DNA of 64,000 nt from Procambarus clarkii (lineage: Eukaryota; Arthropoda; Malacostraca; Decapoda; Cambaridae). A model generated the notes under the pieces. That model saw only the letters and a list, made by a program, of their open reading frames with translations, did no database searches and was not told the DNA's origin. The stretch spans positions 27,160,477 through 27,224,476 of the forward strand of contig NC_091219.1 in assembly GCF_040958095.1 (NCBI RefSeq), in the 5' to 3' direction. This document shows positions 49,201 to 64,000 of this stretch, in pieces; positions within the stretch are counted from its first letter, which is position 1; each line of letters opens with the position of its first letter. The translations under genes and the position numbers were made by a program.

Positions 49201-52099
49201 TAAAATGTCAGCCCTCAGTGATGCAAACTACTGATGCATGAGATTCATACAGCAGGGTTGCCAATGTGAAAAAATTAAAAAATTTCTTACATACTAAAAA
49301 AAAAAATTCATAACTTTGCTTCTAATTGAAGTAGAATACCTTCATGTTAGGCTTGTTTTTAAGCTAACAAAACACTTTTTAACTGAAAATAGTTTTACAT
49401 TAAATATTGAATTTAAAGATCACATGATGTGACATGCGACTTTGAATATACAGTATAACAAATTGTATTTTTAATTTTTTGAAGATTTGTTTAACAGTTA
49501 AATGCATTTTTTCTTTGGTATAAGTTTAATTTGGGGGTGACTTTGGGAACATGAGCCAGGTGTGCAAAATAGTCTTACTAAAGAGCAGAGGTGCAATAGG
49601 CATACAGAGAGAGAGAGAGAGAGAGAGAACTGCTGCCATAAAGGTACCTTGATTCATAGTTTAGAGCATAATTTTGAACCTGAAAAACCACCACAGAAAT
49701 AATCTTGCCAGGTGTCTCAGTGAAAAGGAAGGTATAATAAAGGATTTTTAAATTCTTCACACTAAATAGTCAATATTCAGTGTAACACAAGCACAGAACA
49801 TGGTAAAACAGTCTGCCTTGTGAGTAAATATTGGCCTTACATGGTCTCTATTCTCAGGAAGACTACCAGGCAGAGTGTACAGTATAAAGATTGAACAAAA
49901 CACTGCAGTGATAAATAAAAAACATAGAAAAGAACTCAATGCCTCTGTTAATTAAGGCTATACGGTCCCGCGACTTAAAAAGAGTGGAACTGGTATCCAA
50001 ACAGTCCTGAGGGTGAAATTCTAAATTTCATAATCCAGAACTGACTTGAGCACTAGGGAAATACCGTGCTACAACTTATATGCACTATTTTTTCAAACAT
50101 TAACAGTAAGGTTTGAAATGGTTATCACTTTCAATTGTTTGCTGGATTTAGGATGCTCACATTTGGAAATCTAAGCATTCCTGCTTTAGTAACGCTGAAA
50201 CCACGAAATCTCTGCCAAACTATTCTTTAGAAGCCTTGAATTCAAGAGTCTACCTCAGCAACACATTAACTCCAATACCCTATATGGTAATCATCTAGAG
50301 TCTAGACATTACTCCAAGATTTTATATGAAGCAATCAAGCAACACATCAAATATTCGTGTATGGTATTCAGTAGCTTTATTTTAAATTATTGTGCTATAC
50401 TTTATTGTTATATTTAACTCAAATATTTTTGTAGTGTGTGTGTTTGACGAACTACACAACCAATCCCTTTTCTGAAGCCCTCTCAGTCCCAAAGTGGTCA
50501 TTCTAATTCATTTTCTTCATTATTAATTTTGTCTTTACAAGATACTGTATAGCAAAAATAAATAAATCTATATGCAGTACCTACCTTACAGTAGTGGTTC
50601 CATGGGTCACTCCATTACTTAAGAATTTCCTGATAGTATTAACCTGGATATAAAATTATTGCCAGTATTCTAGGAAAAAACCATGCCAAGGTACAAATCT
50701 TAAAAATATATTTAATTACTTAGCTACACTAGAGAAAATAACTTGAAACATGCATCACCTACACCACTATAATCACTACTCAAGAACACACAAACTCCCT
50801 GATGTGTAGCAACTTGCAGAGGATAAAACAAGAGGGTTTGAGGCCACGTGCTGACCTTTGTTATGGCTAATGCTAAGAAGATTAAATGGAAACTCCAAAA
50901 GGCCTATTTGCCTATGGGAGGTAATGCCCATTTATACATAAGCAAACTCATTCATACATACATGTCTAACCTATGCTTTGGCACAATCCAGCAATTCCAT
51001 CTGTAGGGTTTCCCAGGAATTTGTCCCATATATCAATAACCCTATTTCTAAACTAGCACAGTATTCACCAATGTCTTTTTTAATCAAAATTGATCCAATT
51101 TGTGCTGATAAATTTAACACCTTATTAATATCCCCATTGTTGTACCCTTTTATCCATTTATATACTTCACTCATGGCACCTTTACTTTTCACATTTTGTG
51201 AAAAATGTAAATTAAGCTTTCTTAATCTTCAAAAGGAAAAGATTCTAATTTCTGAGAGGAACTGTTGTCATCCTTCTCTTTACACATTAAGTGCATTGAT
51301 GTCAAGCAACATAACACTGTAGACTTAAGATATCTTATTGTTAATACTGTACTTCTAGATATGACTTCAGTATTCTATTTACCTTGTTATATAAATTTAT
51401 GCACAGATTTATTTTTATAAAATCACTATAAATCATGACTCAGATTTTTTTTCATTCAGATTTGGCCAAATCAACATTTATCCAGCAGAGAGAGGAAGGA
51501 AAGGAGCAGTTAAGTCCTCTCCTGTGATGCAAGTAATAGTCCATACGATTACTGAAAGCCACCCAAATTTCAAGCTCAAGATCAGATTCAAGATCTTAAA
51601 TTAGGTAAGTAGAAGAAATATAAAATATTTGCTTACTATAATATTGGTGCTGAGTGAAGTCCATAATAAAACTTTTACCAAGACATAACAAAAGGTTAAA
51701 ATTGTGGGTAACGACCATGAATGTCCACAAGGCATTTAAATCCTAGGCTTTTATTCCTGCAGCCCATTATCAACGTCTTATTTCATTATATAACAATATA
51801 GTAAGCAAATATGTTATATTTCTTATTTACCTATGGAATTTAAAGGGGCTTTAAGTAACCCTTGGTTGGCTCTGGGGGATATTCTATGGACCCATAAGGA
51901 AGGCCAGGCAAGATGCCGGCACATCACCCATCCCCTTAGTGTCTAGAGGCCAGCACACACAATATTGGCAGCACACCTGCCTCCAACGCCATCATTAACA
52001 CCCAGCAATAACCAGATGAAGTAATCTGCAGTACAAATTGCAAACGTACCTTTCCCGGGCGGGAAGAGGAAGCCGAGCTTCCTCGTGTCCACGTCTCAT
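30284..52099 (-). CDS. Gene C: acidic-Trp, basic and coiled-coil protein, gene B paralogue
   Basis: A first coding exon at 52099-52050 (MRRGHEEARLPLPARE, phase 2) can join the terminal exon 31292-30284 (phase 2) to give about 352 residues. Motifs in order: acidic tryptophan segment (DWFSAVPDDWEDDSKEW, residues 29-45), an Arg/Gly/Lys-rich segment (63-84), two sumoylation-type sites each followed by acidic residues (VKQEKPDSPE, IKQEIPDSD), and a C-terminal coiled coil (277-335). The order and the coiled coil mirror gene B exon 3. A nuclear role is inferred. The 20.8 kb intron may hide further exons; candidates are at 37760-38030 and 36531-36694. The exon 1 link rests on phase and splice sites only. 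Confidence 0.55.
31386..31680. repeat. 44-bp minisatellite, ~7 copies
   Basis: The unit is TTGAGGACCACAATGAACC followed by AACACCTGGCACATACAACG and GAG, with lengths varying from 41 to 45 bp. It lies 94 bp upstream of the gene C terminal-exon acceptor, inside the intron. Confidence 0.9.
32040..36300. other. Gene C intron, no gene seen
   Basis: Mostly AT-rich single-copy-looking DNA. 32090-32450 is GC-richer with open frames on both strands and may be an old transposon. 32880-33010 is a pyrimidine-rich tract (CTCTCT, CTTCC words). Short open frames at 34115-34300 and 34797-34991 have no splice context that convinces me. Confidence 0.3.
36531..36694 (-). CDS. Possible isolated coding exon, unknown
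   Basis: The minus strand has an acceptor-like TTTTGGGTATAG, 164 open bases and a donor GTAAAC. The peptide includes GLVHLVSMFVVSKKHNVDHW and YHSPEEGHSDGRPMLHLSN, which reads like real protein. Phase 1 in and 0 out does not fit the gene C exons found. It could be an exon of gene C with unseen partners, an exon of a nested gene, or part of a transposon. I do not recognise it. Confidence 0.3.
37760..38030 (-). CDS. Candidate alternative exon of gene C
   Basis: Acceptor CTCATTTACAG is followed by GAAGAATAATGACGAG, starting (R)KNNDEHGESGSGG in the same phase 2 as the main terminal exon ((R)KNDQFMSDEEED). The frame stays open to TAA at 37760, about 90 residues. The first 55 look coding; the rest (hydrophobic, CIGIWTPLAFVGWDII) less so. 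A weak donor (CAA then GTACAC) exists at about 37885. It may be a short alternative last exon or a relic of exon duplication. Confidence 0.35.
38160..38660. repeat. TGG/GAT-rich imperfect repeat region
   Basis: Irregular GGTGGTGATGGT-type words fill this stretch, breaking up toward the right. A similar patch occurs at 41150-41230. It is low-complexity sequence without a fixed period. Confidence 0.6.
38850..39164 (-). mobile_element. LINE RT C-terminal part
   Basis: Minus-strand reading gives FATRKVLELIGLNYEKMIRE, the same segment as at 18540-18660. It is the 3' piece of a copy whose 5' piece is at 39376-39760, with a SINE between. Confidence 0.55.
39165..39375 (-). mobile_element. tRNA-derived SINE inserted in the LINE
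   Basis: The reverse orientation of the SINE layout seen at 40460-40690 and 47260-47480: GTCGAGGACAAGAGGCCTG, a poly(C) run, CTGTTTACTG and a degenerate box-B end before GTTGTAACCCAACTG. Its edges fall where the two LINE pieces break. Confidence 0.5.
39376..39760 (-). mobile_element. LINE RT 5' piece of the interrupted copy
   Basis: The minus strand holds KPILEYTVLTW, equivalent to the RPxLDYxxxxW motif of the LINE RT (compare LVRPHLDYAV at 25295). It is degenerate and may extend to about 40270. Confidence 0.5.
40460..40690 (+). mobile_element. tRNA-derived SINE
   Basis: A tRNA-like head has box A (AGTGGACAGCG) and a clear box B, GGTTCGATCC, at 40523-40532. The body is AACAAATGGACAGTTTCTTT, then CTGTTACCTAGCAGTAAATA and GAGGCCTGGTCGAGGACCGG. 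This is a common decapod SINE layout. The copy is near full length. Confidence 0.8.
41290..41850 (-). mobile_element. LINE RT C-terminal fragment
   Basis: Minus-strand reading in shifting frames gives KPMLDYIVLTWNPRSA, then RANYEDRLKKITLILKR. This is the same stretch of the LINE RT as the 18.1 and 38.9 kb copies. It is old, with several frame breaks. Confidence 0.6.
42061..42095. repeat. Perfect 16-bp hairpin, 3-nt loop
   Basis: TGACATGCCTCTTTCT (42061-42076), loop GAT, then its exact complement (42080-42095). A third copy of GACATGCCTCTTTC follows at 42100. Confidence 0.95.
42096..43270. mobile_element. Degenerate copy of the inverted-repeat retroelement family
   Basis: 42150-42250 keeps the order seen at 10275-10360: ATCAGTCGCAG, then TTCTTGGCCTACCAGGGACC, AGCCAGAATCTGG and AGGAGTAACAAT. 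The rest is AC-rich and less certain. It is a broken, older copy. Confidence 0.5.
43973..44217. repeat. 78-bp tandem repeat, three perfect copies
   Basis: The units begin TACAGTACTGTGCAGTACAT at 43973, 44051 and 44129, with the next partial unit at 44207. They appear identical. 78 is a multiple of three, so several frames read through without stops, but no gene is implied. Confidence 0.95.
44350..46070. other. Gene C intron, no gene seen
   Basis: AT-rich sequence with purine-rich patches (44350-44420, 44820-44960). No supported exon, RNA gene or recognisable transposon. Confidence 0.3.
46078..46905 (+). mobile_element. Internally deleted Tigger (Tc/mariner) transposon
   Basis: Imperfect terminal inverted repeats start TACAGTAGAGTAGAACCTCGG and end (reverse complement) TACAGTACATTGGTACCCTG. 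The inner 3' part has ATTTACATTATTTCTTATGG, typical of Tigger ends. Inside, a coding remnant near 46390-46673 has the transposase start (MGPKSQ, then RMTIEKKQ) joined straight to a C-terminal-type tail (MERYLVKQTSSKPQPGPSG). The DDE catalytic domain is absent, so it is non-autonomous. Confidence 0.7.
46990..47850. mobile_element. Possible Tigger/pogo-like MITE
   Basis: The left end CAGTGCACCCTCCAAAATCT and the right end (reverse complement CAATGCAGAGGACCTTCTGA) are loosely alike, and TCTGGACC / AATCCAGAT words recur within, as in pogo-like MITEs. The match is weak. A SINE sits inside at 47260-47480. Confidence 0.35.
47260..47480 (-). mobile_element. tRNA-derived SINE, degenerate
   Basis: The minus strand has box B GTTTGATTCC (47409-47418) after GGACCAGA, and a tail part equal to GTCAAGGACAAGAAATCTAT. 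It is in the same orientation as the SINE at 39165-39375. Confidence 0.55.
48030..48095 (-). mobile_element. LINE 3'-end fragment, inverted
   Basis: GGGGTTCTGGGAGTAGTTCT followed by ACTCCCCCAACCCCAGCCCG is the reverse complement of the end at 5620-5685. It directly abuts the foldback element that follows. Confidence 0.6.
48118..48908. mobile_element. Small foldback element with ~90-bp inverted ends
   Basis: The ends (about 48118-48210 and 48820-48908) are inverted copies sharing CCTATCACTTC, AGAGGTAAAAAG, TTGAATGTAAT and CATTTTCTAGG. Part of the terminal motif (GTTGAATGTAATGAAA) and the inner TGATGTCATGCTTGTTTGCT recur in the large element at 10180-13575, so this is a short, coding-free relative of that family. 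No intact gene lies within. Confidence 0.75.
49609..49628. repeat. GA dinucleotide microsatellite
   Basis: About ten GA units. The rest of 49000-50860 shows no feature I can support. Confidence 0.9.
50865..51330 (-). mobile_element. Old LINE 3' end
   Basis: The minus strand reads GYNNGDINKVLNLSAQIGSI and ends with words equivalent to AGGCCTATTTGCCTATGGGA (compare AGGCCTATTGGCCCATACGA at 23700). It is collinear with 23670-23957 but clearly more diverged. Confidence 0.6.
52050..52099 (-). CDS. Gene C candidate first coding exon
   Basis: ATG at 52099 reads 16 codons plus two bases to a strong donor (GGGAAAG then GTACGT). The phase fits both 31292 and 38030. The short peptide has no known motif. 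The surrounding 52050-52280 is GC-richer than the flanks, as for a promoter-proximal exon. Confidence 0.5.
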
Positions 52100-52320
52100 G
52101 CCTCTAGTGGGCGTGTGGGTGTGGAGGCGGGTGTGTGGGCGTCAGTATGGAGGTGCGAGGGAGAGTATGAGAGGGGTGTTACCTGCTGTAGGTGACTAGT
52201 GAAGAAGACAAAGCAAGCGTCCGGTAACGAGAGGAGTGGTAGCGTCCCTGAAGCCCCGCTGCCACTGTCAACACTAGGGACCCACGCTATAACTCCCACA
52301 ACATATAATATTATCACTGG
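52100..52320 (-). promoter_or_regulatory. Gene C 5' UTR / promoter region
   Basis: A GC-rich stretch without upstream ATG on the minus strand. A second donor-like site, CAGCAG then GTAACA, at about 52190 could mark an alternative untranslated first exon. The transcription start is not visible. Confidence 0.4.
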
Positions 52321-53091
52321 TATAAATATTACTAATAATAATTATATATATGAGTAATAATAATGGTAATAATTTTGTATCACTGATTCAGTAGATAAGT
52401 GTGGGTAAGGAAGCAGCTGTGAGACAGTGGTCTATTAGAGGATAGCGTGTTGGGGAGGCCGGCAGGGTCGAAATGCTGCTCCACGCTCCCATGGCTCCCA
52501 GTGTCCGCGCCACCCACACACACTCTTACCTAGATTTAATAATAATAATGACTCATTGTGACGGGGGAACAGGCAGCCAGAGTGTATTCATGCACGTTAG
52601 GCTTATATCAATGTACCCCCCCCCCTCCCTCAAGGTCAAATTGCTGACCCCGCCCAGGATGCAACCCCCACAAGCTGACTAACTGACTAATTATTCCGGA
52701 CAATTTCTTCAAAAGGTCATATGTAACACAAACAAGGAGCAAATGTTTCAAGCTCAACCAGCTACAGTGAAGGATTGAGAACCACAGGGTTATTAACCCA
52801 TGGAACTGCCTACCCGCCGAAACCGTAAATGTTAAACCTGTTAAATTTTAAAATCCAGCTGGAAAAAAATCCTCAAAGCACATGGGGGGACCTATGAAAA
52901 AAGCCGTCGGCTTACTGTCCTCGTCGAGACCACTAGTGTTAGTGGCCCTCTACTAATAGAGGTAATTAGTTATAGACTAATATATATTTGTGATCAATAT
53001 ATATGAAATTTGTGATCAAGGTAAAGTAAAAACTGTTTGTCATTAATGCACCACAAACGTAAACTCACGACTCGGTCGACTCACTCAGCAT

Positions 53092-53474
53092 GAGTCGACC
53101 TACGGGGACATGGGTCGGGTGAGTCGACCTACGGGGACATTGGTCGGGTGAGTCGACCTACGGGGACATTGGTCGGGTGAGTCGACCTACGGAGACATAG
53201 GTCGGGTGAGTCGACCTACGGGGACATTGGTCGGGTGAGTCGACCTACGGGGACATTGGTCGGGTGAGTCGACCTACGGAGACATTGGTCGGGTGAGTCG
53301 ACCTACGGGGACATTGGTCGGGTGAGTCGACCTACGGAGACATAGGTCGGGTGAGTCGACCTACGAGGACATAAGTCGGGTGAGTCGACCTACGAGGACA
53401 TAAGTCGGGTGAGTCGACCTACGAGCACATTAGTCGGGTGAGTCGACCTACGAGGACATTAGTCGGGTGAGTCG
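53092..53474. repeat. 29-bp minisatellite, ~13 copies
   Basis: The unit GAGTCGACCTACGGGGACAT plus TGGTCGGGT is repeated head to tail with no spacers. Variants (GGGG/GGAG/GAGG, TTGG/TAGG/TTAG) are grouped along the array. Each unit has the palindrome GTCGAC. Confidence 0.95.
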
Positions 53475-54118
53475 TCATATATGGTGGCTTAAATCAGCAC
53501 GATTTTATTTTACAATAAAGTTTAATATGGAGTTTTATCCTAGTACTTTGAACTTATTATATTACTTTTCATTTATCCTAACCTACCAGAGGACCCAATA
53601 CAGAAAACGGGACAGTACGTCACTTTCGCCAGCCGCTTCCATTTTATAGTACGACAATTTTTGGCCTTATGTAACGCATACGCGCGAAAAGCGACGTATG
53701 GTGTAGGATGGTGTGATGTGGGTGGCGGCGGGCCGCGGCGGACACGTCCGACACCCGTACACCAGGGCCACAAGGAATACAATGTACACTACTGTATTCC
53801 TTGAACATGTGTTAATGCACGATAACGCTCGGACTATTTTCGTTGTTTTTCACTTGAGTGGATACTCACATATAATTTAATCACGTGCTTTTGTGATTTT
53901 CTTGTATATACTGTATATCCTAATGTATGATATGTAGTACATTGTTTGATAGTCAGTCAGCTGCATGCACAATTAGTTGCTACAGTGCTCACATGTTGTG
54001 CACATACATATGCCAATGTACAAATTTATGATGTATTATACTAGACATATATAAGATGTAGTGCTCACATACATGGTATACAGTGAAGATACATTGGGGG
54101 CATAGTGCACATACGTAG

Positions 54119-54340
54119 AGCTCATATATGGTGCACAGTGCTCATACATGGTGCACAGTGCTCATACATGGTGCACAGTGCTCATACATGGTGCACAGTG
54201 CTCATACATGGTGCACAGTGCTCATACATGGTGCACAGTGCTCATACATGGTGCACAGTGCTCATACATGGTGCACAGTACTCATACATGGTGCACAGTG
54301 CTCATACATGGTGCACAGTGTACCTACATGGTGCACAGCA
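54119..54340. repeat. 20-bp minisatellite, block 1
   Basis: Ten or more near-perfect units of CTCATACATGGTGCACAGTG. GTGCAC is palindromic. The unit lacks stops in several frames, producing spurious long open frames on the plus strand. Confidence 0.95.
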
Positions 54341-54620
54341 TATTCAATATACATCGCACTAGGGGACACAGGAAGAAATTGAGTGCCCAAATGAGCCATA
54401 GAGACATTAGAAAGATTTTTTTCAGTGTTAGAGTAGTAGACAAATGGAATGCAATAGGCAGTGATGTGGTGGAGGCTGACTCCATACACAGCTTCAAGTG
54501 TAGATATGATAGAGCCCAGTAGGCTCAGGAACCTGTACACCTGTTGATTGACAGTTGAGAGGCGTGACCAAGGAGCCAGAGCTCAAACCCCGCAAGCACA
54601 ACTAGGTAAGTACATACATA
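54341..54620 (+). mobile_element. LINE 3' end interrupting the minisatellite
   Basis: The plus strand encodes GHRKKLSAQMSHRDIRKIFF, then VRVVDKWNAIGSDVVEADSI and FKCRYD, the C-terminal RT tail. It is followed by GGAGCCAGAGCTCAAACCCC and CGCAAGCACAACTAGGTAAG, a typical 3' end. It belongs to a different subfamily from the 23.7 kb copy. Confidence 0.75.
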
Positions 54621-54724
54621 ATGTAGTGCAAATACCTGAATTTACCTGAGGGTAAAAATTACCTAAACAATTTTAGGTAATTTTTTGACGAGAACTGGAA
54701 GCCGGCGGCTTGTCCCTACGCCTG

Positions 54725-54870
54725 TCATGCACAGTGCACATACATGGTGCACTTTACATATACATGGTGCGCAGTGCACACAGATGGTGCACACTGACCA
54801 TACATTGTGCACAGTGTACACACATGATGCACATTGTATATACACGGTACACAATACTCATACATGGCGC
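54725..54870. repeat. 20-bp minisatellite, block 2 (degenerate)
   Basis: Units such as GCACATACATGGTGCACTTT and AGTGTACACACATGATGCAC keep the 20-bp register of block 1 with many changes. Confidence 0.75.
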
Positions 54871-54954
54871 ATTCTTCGTCAATTTTTTTTTTACAATGTA
54901 CTCGTTAACATTTCTCAATTTTGCTAGAAATTACCTTCTTAAAATTATTTGTTA

Positions 54955-55075
54955 GATTAAGGACCTGCCGGAAACGCTATGCGTGTTAATGGCTTTACAA
55001 GAATGTAAAAGCATCAATGCTATGTACTCTCATTAACCCAATGTACCTTCTTGTATATAAATGAATAAATAAATA
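54955..55075 (+). repeat. Retroposon 3' end (8755-8940 family)
   Basis: It shows GAAACGCTATGCGTG, GGCTTTACAAGAATGTA and AATGAATAAATAAATA, the order of the unit at 8800-8940. It separates two blocks of the minisatellite. Confidence 0.55.
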
Positions 55076-55079
55076 GCGC

Positions 55080-55395
55080 ACATACATCGTGCACAGTGCA
55101 CATGCATTATACATATACATAGTGCAAAGTATAATACATGGTACATAGTGCACATACATGGTGTACATGGCGCAGTGTAACACATGGTGTACAGTGCACA
55201 TGCATGGTGCACAGTGGACATGCATGGTGCACAGTGGACATGCATGGTGCATATTGGACATGCATGGTGCACAGTTCTCATGCATGGTGCACAGTTGACA
55301 TACATGCTGCACAGTGGATATGCATGGTGCACAGTGCACAGTTCTCATGAATGGTGCACAGTGCACATGCATGGTGCACAGTGCACACAGCCTTG
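55080..55395. repeat. 20-bp minisatellite, block 3
   Basis: About 15 variant units, mostly CACATGCATGGTGCACAGTG or GACATGCATGGTGCACAGTG. It ends about 430 bp before the TENT4 start codon. Confidence 0.85.
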
Positions 55396-55399
55396 CATA

Positions 55400-55826
55400 C
55401 AGAGATCACATTTCATAACACTGTTGCCGCGTCTGGGCCCTCGTGCACGTTGACGAGATTTGGCACCTCTTTCTAAATGATCCTACGAGAAACTATGATG
55501 CCGCCTCACCTTCTTTACTCAATAAAACATTACTTGCTACCCTTTGTAGCCTCATACTAGATATTTATAACGATATTGAAGTTTGTGTGAATGAGGAAGG
55601 CCTGCTGGGGTAATAATGTCCCCCGAGGGATTGTGTCCTGGACAATAGTTGCTGGCGTGTGCTGGAGTTCAGTGTTGGGATTGTCTTGTGTGCGACCATT
55701 GCTGTGTCGTGGTGGACTCGCCTAAACCGATTGATTTATGTCGTGTTTAATGCCTACACTCGGCGAGGAGAGAGGGCAGAGGTGTAGCGAGGTGTTGCCC
55801 GCGTGTGGAGCGCTTTCCTCGGGCGG
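55400..55826 (+). promoter_or_regulatory. TENT4 5' UTR / promoter region
   Basis: Between the last minisatellite unit and the start codon lies a stretch that turns GC-rich toward the gene. No upstream in-frame ATG precedes 55827. The transcription start cannot be read from sequence alone. Confidence 0.45.

Positions 55827-64000
<8,174 letters not shown>

Noticed and set aside
53092-53474. Regular 29-bp repeats resembling a CRISPR repeat length
   Set aside because: The repeats are contiguous with no spacers, and the genome is eukaryotic; it is a minisatellite.
54105-55453. Frames with HTWCTVLIHGAQ-type repeats
   Set aside because: Products of the 20-bp minisatellite; open in several frames and on both strands.

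Overview
The window is animal nuclear DNA, most probably from a decapod crustacean, perhaps a crayfish or lobster. It is AT-rich and intron-heavy, full of short TACAGTACTGTA-type words, and carries tRNA-derived SINEs, CR1/L2-like LINE 3' ends and inverted-repeat retroelements of kinds I associate with decapods. The species call is inference from repeats, not from a gene.

Three protein-coding loci can be supported. (1) On the plus strand at the right edge, a gene for a TENT4-type non-canonical poly(A) polymerase (TRF4 / PAPD5 / PAPD7 family) starts at 55827. It has four exons in the window (55827-56164, 61693-61863, 62774-62894, 63844-64000+) and runs off the end. (2) On the minus strand, 'gene B' runs from an ATG at 20706 to a stop at 4143. 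Nine exons have matching splice phases and give about 1145 residues: a basic N-terminus, an acidic/basic region with a coiled coil, an alanine-rich tract, a glutamine-rich region and a MYND-like cysteine motif at the end. (3) Also on the minus strand, 'gene C' has a likely first coding exon at 52050-52099 and a large terminal exon at 30284-31292. Its terminal exon ends in a coiled coil visibly related to that of gene B, and both follow introns of the same phase, so B and C look like linked paralogues or two outputs of one locus. Gene C and TENT4 diverge from a 3.5 kb interval filled with minisatellites. I cannot name gene B or C from a known family.

Layout. 1-1932 is a 99.7%-identical second copy of 15832-17763, ending at a 500-N gap (1934-2433); this is either an assembly/haplotype artefact or a recent duplication of gene B. 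2434-3850 is purine-rich sequence of unknown nature. 3850-20940 holds gene B, with an inverted-repeat retroelement in one intron (10180-13575). 18100-30280 is mostly repeats: LINE pieces, a Gypsy-type pol fossil, tandem arrays and a rearranged LINE cluster at 23670-25935. 30284-52320 is gene C with a very long first intron holding LINE, SINE, Tigger and foldback elements. 53092-55395 holds 29-bp and 20-bp minisatellites. From 55.8 kb on is TENT4; its first intron opens with a 1.37 kb 20-bp minisatellite whose units carry an E-box (CACCTG or CACGTG).

The strongest leads are the B/C coiled-coil pair, the E-box minisatellite directly behind TENT4 exon 1, the palindromic retroelement with its small 48.1 kb foldback relative, and the duplicated gene B segment at the gap.
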